A stretch of DNA of 64,000 bases from an uncultured Pseudomonadota bacterium (GCA_903889445.1 CAISXF010000005.1:87030-151029), one strand, 5' to 3'; positions 44,326-55,323 are shown, numbered from the stretch's first letter. The notes: generated by a model not told the origin, from the letters alone. Made by a program: numbers and translations.

Positions 44326-46188
44326 TTAAGCACCAAACGCTTCGACGCTCGCCAAAATCCCCTGTGAATCTAAACCACATTCGGTCAGCAATTCTTCGCG
44401 TGTACCTTGCTCAACAAAATAATCAGGCAACCCTAAATTTAAAACCGGCATGAGAATTTTGTTGGTTTGTAGAAAACGATTCACCGCTTCGCCTGCGCCA
44501 CCCGCTAAGGCGTTTTCTTCAACCGTCACAAACACATCGTGCGTTTTGGCGAGTTCTAAAATTAACGCTTCGTCGATAGGTTTCACAAAACGCATATTCA
44601 CCACGGTTGCGGCGAGTTGCTTTCCAGCTTGTAACGCTGGCGTAACCATACTTCCCCACGCTAAAAATGCAATTCGGCTGCCGGTATGACGAATTTCCGC
44701 TTTACCGATTTCTAAAGTCGTTAAGGCGTTATCGACTGAAACGCCAGCACCTTTGCCGCGTGGATAACGCACCGCCGCACAACCGTTGTACAAAAATCCC
44801 GTCGTCAACATTTGGCGACATTCGTTTTCATCCGCTGGAGCCATAACAAGCATATTCGGAATGCAGCGCAAATAACTGTAATCGAAACTGCCGGCGTGTG
44901 TTGGGCCATCGGGGCCGACTAATCCCGCGCGGTCTAACGCAAAAAGCACGTCTAAATTTTGCAACGCCACGTCATGAATCAATTGGTCGTAAGCGCGTTG
45001 TAAAAAGGTCGAATAAATCGCCACAACGGGTTTCGCGCCTTCGCACGCTTGACCTGCCGCCAATGTCACGGCGTGTTGTTCGGCAATCGCTACGTCGAAA
45101 TAACGCTCGGGGAATTGTTTCGAAAACTTCACCAAACCCGAACCTTCGCGCATCGCGGGTGTAATACCCAATAAACGCGAATCTTGCGCCGCCATATCGC
45201 ACAACCATTGACCAAAAACTTCGGTGTAAGTGGGATGCGGCGATGGCGCGCATTTCGGCAAATGATCTAACGTGTGGTCGAAGGCAGGAACGCCGTGATA
45301 ACCGAGCGGGTCTTTTTCAGCTGGCGGATAACCTTTGCCTTTTTTGGTAACGATATGCAAAAAGCGCGGACCGTTAATGTGTTTCAAGTTTTCCAACGTC
45401 GAAACCAACATCTCAATATCGTGTCCATCGATGGGACCAATATAATTAAAACCCAATTCTTCAAACAACGTTCCTGGAATCACCATGCCTTTAATATGCT
45501 CTTCGGTACGTCGCGCCAATTCCCACATCGTTGGCATTTTACTCAACACTTTTTTACTTTCTTGGCGCATCGACGAATACAAACGGCTCGACAAAATTTT
45601 GGTCAAATAATTACTCATCGCGCCAACGGGGGGCGAAATCGACATATCGTTATCGTTCAAAATCACCAACAAATTCGCGTCAATCGCACCCGCGTGATTC
45701 ATGGCTTCATACGCCATGCCGCCAGTAATACTGCCGTCGCCGATAATCGCCACCATTTGTTTATTTTCGCCTTTCAAGCGTGACGCAATCGCCATGCCCA
45801 ACGCCGCGCTAATCGAGGTGCTGGAATGCCCTACACCAAACGCATCGTATTCACTTTCGCTGCGATTCGGAAACGCCGACACGCCGTCTTTGGCGCGAAT
45901 GCTGGTCATGCGGTCTTTGCGACCCGTCAAAATTTTATGCGGATAGGCTTGATGTCCCACGTCCCAGACCAATTTATCGTTCGGCGTATCAAACACATAA
46001 TGCAACGCCACCGTTAATTCAACTGTCCCCAGCCCTGCGGCAAAATGCCCCCCCGAAACGCTGACCGATTGAGTTAAAAATTCGCGTACCTCTTTGCAAA
46101 GTGTTTTGAGTTGTTCTTTTGGCAATTGGCGAACATCGGCAGGACTGTTTATTTTATCGAGTAACAAATCGTTTGTTGAATGGGTCAT
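44326..46188 (-). CDS. dxs: 1-deoxy-D-xylulose-5-phosphate synthase
   Basis: Thiamine-diphosphate enzyme that starts the MEP isoprenoid pathway from pyruvate and glyceraldehyde 3-phosphate. From the ATG at 46188 it is 620 residues; a longer form from 46293 lacks family resemblance. Motifs: [37 protein letters not shown] (TPP binding), [40 protein letters not shown] and [13 protein letters not shown]. It is 43 bp downstream of ispA, the usual operon in gammaproteobacteria; xseB, often first in that operon, is absent here. Confidence 0.97.
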   Translation of the reverse strand: MTHSTNDLLLDKINSPADVRQLPKEQLKTLCKEVREFLTQSVSVSGGHFAAGLGTVELTVALHYVFDTPNDKLVWDVGHQAYPHKILTGRKDRMTSIRAKDGVSAFPNRSESEYDAFGVGHSSTSISAALGMAIASRLKGENKQMVAIIGDGSITGGMAYEAMNHAGAIDANLLVILNDNDMSISPPVGAMSNYLTKILSSRLYSSMRQESKKVLSKMPTMWELARRTEEHIKGMVIPGTLFEELGFNYIGPIDGHDIEMLVSTLENLKHINGPRFLHIVTKKGKGYPPAEKDPLGYHGVPAFDHTLDHLPKCAPSPHPTYTEVFGQWLCDMAAQDSRLLGITPAMREGSGLVKFSKQFPERYFDVAIAEQHAVTLAAGQACEGAKPVVAIYSTFLQRAYDQLIHDVALQNLDVLFALDRAGLVGPDGPTHAGSFDYSYLRCIPNMLVMAPADENECRQMLTTGFLYNGCAAVRYPRGKGAGVSVDNALTTLEIGKAEIRHTGSRIAFLAWGSMVTPALQAGKQLAATVVNMRFVKPIDEALILELAKTHDVFVTVEENALAGGAGEAVNRFLQTNKILMPVLNLGLPDYFVEQGTREELLTECGLDSQGILASVEAFGA

Positions 46189-46231
46189 AATGCTTTGAAT
46201 TCCTTGATTTTGGGGCGTTGGGCAATTTAGA

Positions 46232-47128
46232 TTAGTGGTCACGTTGAATAATATAAAGCGACAATTCACGCAATAAATTGGCTTCATCGCCAAAATGTGC
46301 CAGATTTTCTAACGCTTTTTCGTGTAAATGCTGGGCTTTTTCTTTTGCACCCGCTAAACCGAGTAGGGCAGGGTAGGTGGGTTTATGATGATTTTTGTCT
46401 TTGCCTTGCGTTTTCCCCAGTGTCGCGGTGTCGCTTTCTTCGTCCAAAATATCGTCTTTCACCTGAAATGAAAGCCCAATACATTTTGCGTAATTATCGA
46501 GTTTTTTGGCGGCTTCGGGGTCTACATTTTCACCCGCTAACGTTGCTAAAACGACGCTAGAACGAATTAACGCCCCCGTTTTATGAATGTGCATATTTTC
46601 TAATTCTGGCAATGTTAGTAATGTGCCGACTGATTCCAAATCAATTGCCTGACCGCCCACCATCCCTTGTGAACCGCTAGCTTTTGCAAGCGTTGTAATC
46701 ATTTGCAAACGTTTTTCGGCACTCGCGGTAATCGTCGTATCGTGTGCCAATAATTCAAACGCCAACGCTTGCAAACCGTCGCCCGCTAAAATTGCGGTCG
46801 CTTCATCAAACGCAACGTGGCAAGTGGGTTTTCCACGGCGTAAATCGTCATCGTCCATCGCAGGTAAATCGTCGTGAATCAGTGAATAAACGTGGATACA
46901 TTCGACCGCACACGCAATCGCGTCAAGTGAATCTGGAGCGATTCCTAAAACCTGTCCCGTCGCGTAAGTCAGCATCGGGCGCATGCGTTTTCCGCCATTC
47001 AAAACGCTGTAACGCATGGCGTTGTGTAAACGTAACGGCAAAATGTGGTCGCTTGGCAAACGTTGTGTTAATGCGATTTCAACGCGCGATTGGCAAGTGA
47101 TGAGATAGTTTTTTAAATCCTGATTCAT
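46232..47128 (-). CDS. ispA: polyprenyl (farnesyl) diphosphate synthase
   Basis: Condenses isopentenyl and dimethylallyl diphosphates to farnesyl diphosphate. The ATG at 47128 has GGAG six bases before it and gives 298 residues. Motifs: [10 protein letters not shown], first aspartate-rich motif [32 protein letters not shown], and the second aspartate-rich motif [21 protein letters not shown] (here in part). Length suits a short-chain enzyme. It precedes dxs on the same strand. Confidence 0.95.
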   Translation of the reverse strand: MNQDLKNYLITCQSRVEIALTQRLPSDHILPLRLHNAMRYSVLNGGKRMRPMLTYATGQVLGIAPDSLDAIACAVECIHVYSLIHDDLPAMDDDDLRRGKPTCHVAFDEATAILAGDGLQALAFELLAHDTTITASAEKRLQMITTLAKASGSQGMVGGQAIDLESVGTLLTLPELENMHIHKTGALIRSSVVLATLAGENVDPEAAKKLDNYAKCIGLSFQVKDDILDEESDTATLGKTQGKDKNHHKPTYPALLGLAGAKEKAQHLHEKALENLAHFGDEANLLRELSLYIIQRDH

Positions 47129-47358
47129 GAGAAACTCCGAAAGTGTGAATTCGTTTATTCGTTCAAAATAACGCAAACGGTGACGATAATAGATGCGGCA
47201 TTATATAGGATTTTAGGTGGTGCGTGGATTGAATGCGGTGACGAGAGTTCTTGCCTCTGCCATTAAAACTATTCAAACAGTCACGCGGGTGATGCGGTGG
47301 CAATCGTTTTTGATGTTCCATTTTCAATATTGAAACAGAATTGTTGGGAGCTGTGATT

Positions 47359-47583
47359 TTAAAAAAATGAGGCGATTATAAATTGATTTTCAATCGGTGG
47401 AAATCTCTTCAACGGAACATCGCTTTTTCTACGAATGGATTTGAGTTGCGCCCATTTGCAAGAAGCGTTATCCATAACAATGACGCATCCTGCGGGTAGT
47501 TTTGTATGAAAAATATCTGCGTTGATATTCGCTTGAAACAAACAGATAGAACCTAAAAAAACGCTAAAAAGAGCTGGAACCAT
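47359..47583 (-). pseudogene. fragment of an IS630-type transposase
   Basis: A 74-codon frame whose middle part, NADIFHTKLPAGCVIVMDNAS, resembles the DDE-domain core of IS630-family transposases, followed by LKSIRRKSDVPLKRFPPIEN, a compressed version of the usual LPPYSP...NPIE motif. The N-terminal domain is missing and the motif spacing is wrong, so it is a remnant. No terminal repeats were identified. Confidence 0.5.
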
Positions 47584-47618
47584 AGCATTAAAAATGATTC
47601 TACAGTTGTTTTAAAAAG

Positions 47619-47696
47619 TCAAAAGCGGGTGCCATGATTATGTAACGCTTCGTCTACACAGCAATAAACGTAAATGATAAAGCATTCGGTTGGCAT
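47619..47696 (-). pseudogene. short fragment resembling a transposase N-terminus
   Basis: A frame of 25 codons reading MPTECFIIYVYCCVDEALHN and then a stop. The pattern of hydrophobic residues and VDE resembles the start of some transposases, possibly of IS982 type, but it is too short to assign. With the IS630-like fragment it makes the 720-bp gap between ispA and glyQ look like mobile-element debris; nothing else was recognised there. Confidence 0.25.
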
Positions 47697-47848
47697 GGCT
47701 CTTTTCCTGAATTGCGTTGCTTTGGCAAAAATAACTTTACAGGAAATCTGTGCATGCTTTCAATTCAATGGAAAAGTCGAACATCGCGTTGAAAATACAA
47801 ATTTCCGTTATAATCCGCGCTCTTTTCTCGTTTAATTCGGTCAAAATT

Positions 47849-48766
47849 GTGTCAACAATCAATCAAAAAGTAACTACTTTTCAAGGGCTAATTTTAGCCT
47901 TACAAACTTATTGGGCGGAACAAGGTTGCGTTCTTCTTCAACCGCTAGATTTAGAAGTCGGTGCAGGAACATTTCACCCTGCGACTTTTTTACGCGCTAT
48001 TGGCCCAGAGCCTTGGGGCGCGGCGTATGTGCAACCGTCACGTCGTCCAACGGATGGGCGTTTTGGTGATAATCCAAACCGTTTGCAGCATTATTATCAA
48101 TTTCAAGTCATGCTCAAACCGTCGCCCGCAAATATCCAAGAATTGTATTTGGGTTCGCTCAAAATGTTAGGTTTTGATTTGCTCGAACACGATATTCGTT
48201 TTGTCGAAGACAATTGGGAATCGCCGACGTTGGGCGCGTGGGGATTAGGTTGGGAAGTTTGGCTCAACGGAATGGAAGTCACGCAATTCACCTATTTTCA
48301 ACAAGTTGGTGGACTCGAATGTCGTCCCGTCACAGGTGAAATCACTTACGGTTTAGAACGTTTGGCGATGTATTTACAAGGCGTGAACAGCGTTTATGAT
48401 TTGGTTTGGACAGAAACACCAAACGGCGTGGTGACTTATGGCGACGTGTTTCATCAAAACGAAGTCGAAATGTCAGCGTTCAATTTTGACCACGCTAACG
48501 TCGATTTCTTGTTTCACAGTTTTTTAACGTACGAACAAGAATGCCAAAAATTGATTTTGGAAGATTTGCCGTTGCCCGCTTACGAAATGGTGTTGAAAGC
48601 CTCGCACACATTTAATTTACTGGATGCACGCCACGCGATTTCTGTGACTGAACGCCAACGTTATATTTTGCGCGTTCGCACACTGTCGAGAGCTGTCGCT
48701 GAAATTTATTACGCGAAGCGCGAAGCCTTAGGATTTCCACTGTTAAATACGCAAGGAGCCAACTAA
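47849..48766 (+). CDS. glyQ: glycyl-tRNA synthetase alpha subunit
   Basis: Catalytic subunit of the alpha2-beta2 glycyl-tRNA synthetase. The GTG at 47849 gives 305 residues beginning close to the family's usual N-terminus; the longer frame from 47750 adds 33 residues without resemblance. Motifs: [55 protein letters not shown] and [20 protein letters not shown]. Its stop directly abuts the glyS ATG. Confidence 0.96.
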   Translation: MSTINQKVTTFQGLILALQTYWAEQGCVLLQPLDLEVGAGTFHPATFLRAIGPEPWGAAYVQPSRRPTDGRFGDNPNRLQHYYQFQVMLKPSPANIQELYLGSLKMLGFDLLEHDIRFVEDNWESPTLGAWGLGWEVWLNGMEVTQFTYFQQVGGLECRPVTGEITYGLERLAMYLQGVNSVYDLVWTETPNGVVTYGDVFHQNEVEMSAFNFDHANVDFLFHSFLTYEQECQKLILEDLPLPAYEMVLKASHTFNLLDARHAISVTERQRYILRVRTLSRAVAEIYYAKREALGFPLLNTQGAN

Positions 48767-50827
48767 ATGACACAGCATTTATTATTTGAATTAGGTTGCG
48801 AAGAATTGCCACCGAAAACGTTATTGAAATTAAGCAACGCTTTAACCGCTGGAATCGTGCAAGGTTTAAACGAAGCCGAATTAAATTTTTCAAACGTAAA
48901 AAGTTTTGCCGCGCCACGTCGTTTAGCAGTTTTTATTGAAAATTTACAAGGTTCACAAGCCGATAAAACCGTTCAAAAACGCGGCGTATCCATTCAAGCC
49001 GCTTTTCAAGCAGACGGCACACCCAGCAAAGCGGCGTTAGCTTTCGCGCAAAGTTGCGGCGTGGAATTTGACCAATTGGAACGTTTAAAAACTGAAAAAG
49101 GCGAATGGCTGGCGTGTACTCAAACGATTTCAGGTCAAACCACGCAACAACTCATTCCTGACATTATTCGTAAAAGTATTGCGAATTTGCCGATTGCCAA
49201 ACGAATGCGTTGGGGCAGTTTCACGACTGAATTTGTCCGACCTGTGCATTGGGCGGTGTTGCTTTATGGCGAAGAAATTATTGAAACCGAAATTTTGGGT
49301 TTACAAACAGGCAATCAAACACGCGGTCATCGTTTCCACGCGCCACAAAATTTGACGATTACGAAACCTGAAAATTACGCCGACATTTTGTTTTCACAAG
49401 GCAAAGTCATTGCCGATTTTGATACGCGAAAAAATCAGATTCGCGCTGATGCAGAAAAAGCCGCTTCAACTGTAAATGGTATCGCGCATATTGAAGACGA
49501 TTTGCTTGAAGAAATTGCCGCGTTAAATGAATTTCCCGTACCGATTACGGGGCATTTTGATGAACGGTTTTTGGCGTTGCCTGCGGAAGTTTTGATTACC
49601 ACGATGCAAGAAAATCAAAAATACTTTCCCGTTAAAAATGAAGATGGTTCGTTGCGCCCTTATTTCATCACGTTCAGCAACATCGAAAGCACGAATCCTG
49701 AATCCATCAAAAATGGCAATGAACGGGTGGTTACGCCACGTTTAGCGGATGCCGAATTTTTCTGGAAACAAGACCGCCGTTATTCTCTCGCTGATTTCGC
49801 GCCACGTTTGGAAACCATCGTTTTTCAAGAAAAATTGGGAACGGTCGCGGCAAAAGTTGAACGATTGGTAAAAATTGCCGAATTCATCGCGCCAAAAATT
49901 AACGCCGATGTTGAATTGGCAAAACGCGCCGCCTTTTTAGCGAAAAATGATTTGATGACTGAAATGGTTGGCGAATTTGGCAATTTACAAGGCACGATGG
50001 GACGTTATTACGCGCTGGCGGACGGCGAAAATTCGGCAGTTGCGTTGGCAATTGAAGAACATTATTTGCCCAAACAAGCGGGTGGCGCGACTCCAATCAG
50101 CGAAATTGGTTGCGTCGTGGCATTGGCTGAAAAAATCGACACGTTGGCAGGAATTTTTAGCGCGGGTTTAATTCCAACTGGCGATAAAGACCCGTATGCG
50201 TTACGTCGGTCGGCATTGGGCGTGTTGCGAATTTTGATTGAATACGATTTAAAACTCGATGTTCACGCGCTGACAGAATTTGCGTTATCGTTATTTGCTC
50301 ACGAATTCGACAAAACCAAAACGCAAACGCTCGTCACAGATTTCATTTTTGAACGTTTAAAAGGTTATTGTTTAAACAAAGGTTTTACCGCAGATGAATT
50401 TGAAGCGGTTTTAGCAGTGAATCCGACTGAACCACTCGATTTCATGCAACGTTTGCAAGCGGTGAAAGCGTTCCGCCAATTGCCTGAAGCCGAAAGTTTA
50501 GCGGCGGCAAATAAACGCATTTTGAACATTTTGAAAAAATCCGATTCTCCTGCTGAAACGGTTGTAAAATTGGTTGAAACTGTCGAAATTACGTTGCTCG
50601 AATTGGCAAAACAATCGGCGGCAGATATTCAACCGTTGCTTGAAAAGCGCGATTATCAAGCGACGTTAAATCGTTTGGCGGAATTGAAACAACCCGTTGA
50701 TGCGTTTTTCGATGGCGTAATGGTCAATTGTGACGATTTAGAATTACGCGCCAATCGCCTGGCGTTGCTGAATTTATTGTCAGCACAATTTTTAACCTGC
50801 GCCGATATTTCCAAGTTGCAAGCGTAG
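48767..50827 (+). CDS. glyS: glycyl-tRNA synthetase beta subunit
   Basis: Second subunit of the heterotetrameric enzyme, needed for tRNA binding. The 686-residue product begins TQHLLFELGCEELPPKTL, and has RMRWGSFTTEFVRPVHW, EFPVPITGHFDERFLALP, TTMQENQKYFPVKNEDG and IPTGDKDPYALRRSALGVLRI, all family marks, with an anticodon-binding-like C-terminal part. The ATG abuts the glyQ stop. The gene ends 53 bp before the GCAA tract. Confidence 0.96.
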   Translation: MTQHLLFELGCEELPPKTLLKLSNALTAGIVQGLNEAELNFSNVKSFAAPRRLAVFIENLQGSQADKTVQKRGVSIQAAFQADGTPSKAALAFAQSCGVEFDQLERLKTEKGEWLACTQTISGQTTQQLIPDIIRKSIANLPIAKRMRWGSFTTEFVRPVHWAVLLYGEEIIETEILGLQTGNQTRGHRFHAPQNLTITKPENYADILFSQGKVIADFDTRKNQIRADAEKAASTVNGIAHIEDDLLEEIAALNEFPVPITGHFDERFLALPAEVLITTMQENQKYFPVKNEDGSLRPYFITFSNIESTNPESIKNGNERVVTPRLADAEFFWKQDRRYSLADFAPRLETIVFQEKLGTVAAKVERLVKIAEFIAPKINADVELAKRAAFLAKNDLMTEMVGEFGNLQGTMGRYYALADGENSAVALAIEEHYLPKQAGGATPISEIGCVVALAEKIDTLAGIFSAGLIPTGDKDPYALRRSALGVLRILIEYDLKLDVHALTEFALSLFAHEFDKTKTQTLVTDFIFERLKGYCLNKGFTADEFEAVLAVNPTEPLDFMQRLQAVKAFRQLPEAESLAAANKRILNILKKSDSPAETVVKLVETVEITLLELAKQSAADIQPLLEKRDYQATLNRLAELKQPVDAFFDGVMVNCDDLELRANRLALLNLLSAQFLTCADISKLQA

Positions 50828-50847
50828 AAATTTTATTAAATTAAAGG

Positions 50848-50875
50848 TTGCGAAATAAAACATGACAACGATAAT
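50848..50875 (+). promoter_or_regulatory. candidate promoter before the GCAA tract
   Basis: TTGCGA and GATAAT, spaced by 16 bp, lie just upstream of the repeat tract. If used, transcription would begin near the first repeat and the leader of the TonB receptor mRNA would be made almost wholly of GCAA units. The match to consensus is fair (4/6 and 5/6), and it has not been tested. Confidence 0.4.
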
Positions 50876-50879
50876 TTTT

Positions 50880-50982
<103 letters not shown>

Positions 50983-50986
50983 GTAT

Positions 50987-53020
50987 ATGAAAAACTTACT
51001 TTTTAGTATTTTGCTATTTTTTATGAACAACCTTATTTATGCGGAACAAAATTTAACGTGTTCTAATTTAAAAAATGTTGATGTTGAAGATATTTCAATC
51101 GAGGAATTGATGGAAATCCCTGTATTTCTGGGGGCATCCCAACAAGCAGCTTGTTCAAATGAAGCAGCAAACATTGTGAATTTAATTAGTCATGAAGAAA
51201 TTTTAAATCGCGGTGCCCGCGATTTAACGGATGTTCTGCAATTGATTCCAGGTTTTACACCTGGAATGAACGTTAACGGAATTGTCTCAATGGGAATGCG
51301 CGGCATTAGTGCAGATGAGGGCAAAATGTCTGTTTTTGTCGATGGCATCATGCTGACCGAACAAATTTTTGCTTCAACAGGAATTGGTGGACATTTTCCC
51401 ATTGAACAAATTGACCACATCGAAGTTATTCGCGGTTCGAGTTCAATTTTAAATGGCAATTTTGCTGAAATGGGCGTTGTTAACATCATTACTAAAAATG
51501 CCAAAAAAGCCGAAGGGCTTGCCGTCACAACAGATTATGGGCGTTTTCAACGTGGCGACGCGCGTAAAAATATCAGTGTTTCAGCAGGTAAAATTTTCGA
51601 CGATTTAGAAATCAGTTTTTCTGGCAAAGCAAACGAGTCGCAACGTAGTGATCGTATTTACCACGATGCACACGGAAACAGTTTTGATATGGCAAATAAC
51701 AGCCAACTCGATTCGCTTTTTGGTAATCTAAATTTTAAATATAAAGAACTCAATCTTCGTTTGCTTTCTGATGAATACAACGTGGAAAGTCGTGATGGGG
51801 TTGGCGATTATATGCAAGGCGGTAGTTTTGACACGAACAGCTTCACCACGCGAGCGGCGAAATTAGATTTTGAACATTCGTTTAATGCCAATTTTAAAAT
51901 CAATTCCAATTTTGATTTTTCACGGCAAACACCTTGGGTAACTACAACGCATTTTGATGATGGCACACCTCCAAAATTAGATAATAACGTTGTTCATGCC
52001 GATCATTACAAATTCAATGGCAAAGCAACTTGGATGGCGAATTCGGGCAGTTATTTGGCAATCGGTAACAGCTACCAAATTGACCAAGGGGAATCTGCTG
52101 CAAAGTCAAATAATGCAAATGTTTTAACGTTCACGGATTATTCCGCCTATGTCGAAGGGATTTACAAAACCGAATGGATGGATATTTTAGCGGGTGGGCG
52201 TTTTGATTATTACAACAAATTCGGAACCAATTTTGCGCCACGAGTTGCGTTGACCAAACAGCTCGATGCGTTTCATTACAAATTGCTTTACACCCACGCT
52301 TTTCACGCCCCAACGCTTGGCAATTATCAGTTGAACGTGAATTACAATCAAAGCAATGCGTTAGGGCAACACGTTAAAAATACCATTCCAGAACACGCCT
52401 ACACCTACGAAATTGAATTGGGTTATGCGTTTTCAAATAGCTTGGAAGTCGTTGCGAATGTTTTTTACACCCAAATTGATCACATTTTTACAATGGCTTT
52501 TGATGAAAATTGGGAAAGCTATTATTCCAACGCAAAAGTTGAAGCCACCGATGGTATTGAAGCTACAATAAAATATAAAAATTCAACATTCGGGCAGTTT
52601 GATTTGAATTATGCGTTTTATCAGTCTGCTAAAAATATTGGTGGGGAAAGTTCTTATAAAGCAACAGACACCAATGGTACCGTGATTTATCCGAATATGA
52701 ATTTAGGCTTTCCAACTCACAAAGCCACGTTGAATCACACGTTTAATTTTACGCCCGATTTTTCGTTCAATCATAATTTAATTTTCTTTAGTGATCGATT
52801 GGGTTACAGCGGTAGTGAACTGACACATTACAGCCCAGATTGGATTTACAACGCCTATTTTCGTTATCAAAATATGCCAATTAAAGGGGCTGAAGTTGGT
52901 TTGGGTTTATACGATGTTTTCAATGCACGTTATCAATATGTTCAGCAATTCAATAGTACGCATCCAGCATTACCCGCAGAAGCACGCGAATTGATGTTAC
53001 GTTTATCGTATAAATTTTGA
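50987..53020 (+). CDS. TonB-dependent outer membrane receptor
   Basis: A 677-residue outer membrane receptor with a signal peptide (KNLLFSILLFFMNNLIYA). An N-terminal DVEDISIEELMEIPVF segment is typical of the family. The plug domain has NRGARDLTDVLQLIPGFTPG, SMGMRGISADEGKMSVFVDG and IDHIEVIRGSSSILNGNFAEMGVVNIITK, and a beta-barrel ends in LMLRLSYKF with a terminal aromatic residue. The substrate is unknown; siderophore, metal or cobalamin are options. Expression is probably set by the GCAA tract just before the start. It runs into gmhB with a TGATG overlap, so tract changes could also affect that gene through coupling. Confidence 0.92.
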   Translation: MKNLLFSILLFFMNNLIYAEQNLTCSNLKNVDVEDISIEELMEIPVFLGASQQAACSNEAANIVNLISHEEILNRGARDLTDVLQLIPGFTPGMNVNGIVSMGMRGISADEGKMSVFVDGIMLTEQIFASTGIGGHFPIEQIDHIEVIRGSSSILNGNFAEMGVVNIITKNAKKAEGLAVTTDYGRFQRGDARKNISVSAGKIFDDLEISFSGKANESQRSDRIYHDAHGNSFDMANNSQLDSLFGNLNFKYKELNLRLLSDEYNVESRDGVGDYMQGGSFDTNSFTTRAAKLDFEHSFNANFKINSNFDFSRQTPWVTTTHFDDGTPPKLDNNVVHADHYKFNGKATWMANSGSYLAIGNSYQIDQGESAAKSNNANVLTFTDYSAYVEGIYKTEWMDILAGGRFDYYNKFGTNFAPRVALTKQLDAFHYKLLYTHAFHAPTLGNYQLNVNYNQSNALGQHVKNTIPEHAYTYEIELGYAFSNSLEVVANVFYTQIDHIFTMAFDENWESYYSNAKVEATDGIEATIKYKNSTFGQFDLNYAFYQSAKNIGGESSYKATDTNGTVIYPNMNLGFPTHKATLNHTFNFTPDFSFNHNLIFFSDRLGYSGSELTHYSPDWIYNAYFRYQNMPIKGAEVGLGLYDVFNARYQYVQQFNSTHPALPAEARELMLRLSYKF

Positions 53021-53565
53021 TGATGAAAAAATATATTCTGCTCGACCGCGACGGCGTAATTAACCACGATTCAAAATCGTTTATAAAATCGCCCGACGAA
53101 TGGTTGCCGCTTGAAAATAGCTTAGAGGCGATTGCACTCTTAAATCAACACGGTTTTCGCGTTGTGGTTATTACCAATCAATCGGGTTTGGCGCGTGGTT
53201 TGTTTGATGAAAAAACGTTAAATTTAATTCATGAAAAAATGCGTGACGCGGTGGCTGAGTTGGGTGGCGAAATTGAAGCGGTTTATTTTTGTCCGCATCA
53301 AGCTGGCGATTGTTGCGAATGCCGAAAACCCAAAGCGGGTTTATTAAAACAATTCGCGGCGGATTACGCTGTTGATTTATCGAAAATCGCTTTTATTGGT
53401 GATTCGTTGCGCGACATTCAAGCGGCGCAAACCGTGGGCGCAACACCGATTTTAGTCAAAACGGGCAACGGTGCAAACACGTTACAAAATAATCCACAAT
53501 TTTTAACTTCACTTTTACTTTTTGAGAATTTACATGACGCAGCAAAATTCCTCATCGGTCGATAA
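53020..53565 (+). CDS. gmhB: D-glycero-beta-D-manno-heptose 1,7-bisphosphate 7-phosphatase
   Basis: HAD phosphatase in ADP-heptose synthesis for the lipopolysaccharide core. About 181 residues: motif I LLDRDGVINHDS, VVITNQSGLARGLF, the GmhB zinc-site cysteines in CPHQAGDCCECRKPKAG, and motif IV IGDSLRDIQAAQ. Two ATGs (53020 and 53023) are possible starts; the first overlaps the receptor stop. Its 3' end overlaps plsC by 32 bases. Confidence 0.93.
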   Translation: MMKKYILLDRDGVINHDSKSFIKSPDEWLPLENSLEAIALLNQHGFRVVVITNQSGLARGLFDEKTLNLIHEKMRDAVAELGGEIEAVYFCPHQAGDCCECRKPKAGLLKQFAADYAVDLSKIAFIGDSLRDIQAAQTVGATPILVKTGNGANTLQNNPQFLTSLLLFENLHDAAKFLIGR

Positions 53566-54277
53566 TCGTCCGAAAAATTACATTGGTTCAGCCTTACTTT
53601 TTTTCGCTATTTTCTTCACTGCCACGATTGAAGCGACCATTTTGTTCGCGTTATTTTGGGCATCGTTTGAATTGCGTTATAAAATTGGGCGGCAATGGTG
53701 TCGTTTAATGTTGTGGTCGATGGAGGTTTGCGTCGGCTTAAAATACGAAGTCGAAGGTTTGGAAAGCGTGAATCCCGAACAAGCGGCGATTATTTTCAGT
53801 AATCATCAATCCGCGTGGGAAACCTTGGCATTGCGCTATATTTTGCCGACACAATCAGCGGTGATGAAACGTGAATTATTGTATTTGCCGTTGTGGGGTT
53901 GGTCGTTATTATTGTTGAAATCCATCGTGATTGATAAACGTAATGCCCGTGGCGCGTTGAAAAGTTTGGTGAAAGACGGCACGAAATATCTAAATGAAGG
54001 TTTATGGGTGTTGATTTTTCCCGAAGGTACCCGCGCTGGCGCACGCGAAGTGTTGCCGTTTAGCGTTGGCGGCGCGATGTTGGCACATAAATCCGGTTTC
54101 CCCGTGGTTCCCGTCGCGCACAACGCCGGTGATTTTTGGACGCGATACAGTTTTTTTAAATACCCAGGCACAATCAAAGTCAAAATCGGTGCGCCCATTG
54201 AAACCAAAGGACGCAAAGCCGCTGATATTAACGCCGAAGCCGAAGCGTGGATTCGCAAAGCTATGTCCGAAATGTAA
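53534..54277 (+). CDS. plsC: 1-acyl-sn-glycerol-3-phosphate acyltransferase
   Basis: Membrane acyltransferase that adds the second acyl chain to make phosphatidic acid. Started at the ATG at 53534 it is 247 residues. It has a hydrophobic segment near residues 20-42, the catalytic motif as NHQSAWET (the HX4E variant of HX4D), LPLWGWSLLLLKSIVIDK, and the substrate motif IFPEGTRAG. The gmhB-plsC pair is common in gammaproteobacteria. It converges with the ferritin-like gene, with only two bases between stops. Confidence 0.9.
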   Translation: MTQQNSSSVDNRPKNYIGSALLFFAIFFTATIEATILFALFWASFELRYKIGRQWCRLMLWSMEVCVGLKYEVEGLESVNPEQAAIIFSNHQSAWETLALRYILPTQSAVMKRELLYLPLWGWSLLLLKSIVIDKRNARGALKSLVKDGTKYLNEGLWVLIFPEGTRAGAREVLPFSVGGAMLAHKSGFPVVPVAHNAGDFWTRYSFFKYPGTIKVKIGAPIETKGRKAADINAEAEAWIRKAMSEM

Positions 54278-54279
54278 AT

Positions 54280-55188
54280 CTAGTTTTTGCAATAAGACGG
54301 AATCCAGCTTTTTGCAATCATGTAATCTGGAACGGCGTTGAAATCAAATTCTTCGCCATCTTGAATCATTTTTTTCAAGTCGAACAAATGTGCAACTTCG
54401 GGAATATCATTAAAAAACAACGTGTAAAACGGTTTCACCAACCATTTTGAGACTTTAATTTCCACATTCCCAATGAAATTCCGACGTTGTCCAACGTGCG
54501 CGATTTCGTCAATCGTGATTTCATCAAGCAATTCTTTTAAACGGTCGCGTACTTCGGGTTCATCCGCCAATACATCATCGAATAATCGGTGCAAATGAAA
54601 GTAAAAAGTCACGCCCATCAATTCCGTGACAAACGCCGGCGTGTCAATCAATAAGCCAGGAAATTTCGGAAATTGTTCGTACATTTTTTCTTTCCACGGT
54701 GACAACGGCACCCATTCCACATTGTCCAAACCGCACGTTTTTAGCATTTCGTCGAACAATCGAACGTGACAAAATTCTTCCGCCAAATGAATGCGGCTGA
54801 TGCGGTCTTCGAGATTGATGCAGTTCGCCATACTCGGAGTCACGTCCCACGCGCCTTTAATGCCGACCCATTCATGTCGCGCAAATTTGTAAATCCCCGT
54901 CAACATTAACGTCATTTTGTCTAACGATTCTGGCTTATCGTGCATTTCGACGTAGTTGCGATAAAACGCTTCTGGATTAGCCAGGGGCGTGCGTAATTTC
55001 ACGGGGTTATTTTGAAAGTATTCGAGTTTGGTGCGTTTAACAACTAAATCGCGATCTTCTTCTAAAAATTCGCCGCCGTGTTGTTGGGTGAATTCCCAGT
55101 AACTGTCGAAATTTTCTTTGCGCTGTTGTGCCGTTGAAGGCGAAAAGATGGAGCGGTAGTGAGCGGAGGTCATAAGTGAATAATCCAA
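54280..55188 (-). CDS. ferritin-like diiron protein of unknown function
   Basis: A 302-residue, mostly helical protein. It carries helix motifs typical of a ferritin-like diiron fold: HLAEEFCHVRLFDE, FVTELMGVTFYFHLHR and EITIDEIAHVGQRRNF, giving two ExxH-type sites plus further Glu. No signal peptide is present. It could be an oxygenase or oxidase of the long-chain ferritin-like group, but the substrate cannot be read. It stands alone between convergent plsC and divergent tatB. Confidence 0.65.
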   Translation of the reverse strand: MDYSLMTSAHYRSIFSPSTAQQRKENFDSYWEFTQQHGGEFLEEDRDLVVKRTKLEYFQNNPVKLRTPLANPEAFYRNYVEMHDKPESLDKMTLMLTGIYKFARHEWVGIKGAWDVTPSMANCINLEDRISRIHLAEEFCHVRLFDEMLKTCGLDNVEWVPLSPWKEKMYEQFPKFPGLLIDTPAFVTELMGVTFYFHLHRLFDDVLADEPEVRDRLKELLDEITIDEIAHVGQRRNFIGNVEIKVSKWLVKPFYTLFFNDIPEVAHLFDLKKMIQDGEEFDFNAVPDYMIAKSWIPSYCKN

Positions 55189-55294
55189 TTTCAGGTAGAA
55201 AGTTGAAATTCTACAGGATTTTACTATTTATGACAGACCCTAACAGCAGTGTGTGTATTTGTAGATGGGCTTATTTTCTGAGATTTTTTGCGCC

Positions 55295-55323
55295 TTGTAA
55301 GTTGATAACAGTGCTGCAATAAT
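55295..55323 (+). promoter_or_regulatory. candidate tatBC promoter
   Basis: TTGTAA and AATAAT with a 17-bp spacer lie 37 bp upstream of the tatB start in the gap shared with the divergent ferritin-like gene. Spacing is ideal and the -10 box matches 5/6. The operon tatB-tatC and perhaps the following genes would be served by it. Confidence 0.4.

Noticed and set aside
45274..45783. 169-codon open frame opposite dxs
   Set aside because: Antisense to well-conserved dxs motifs, with no family resemblance or ribosome site.
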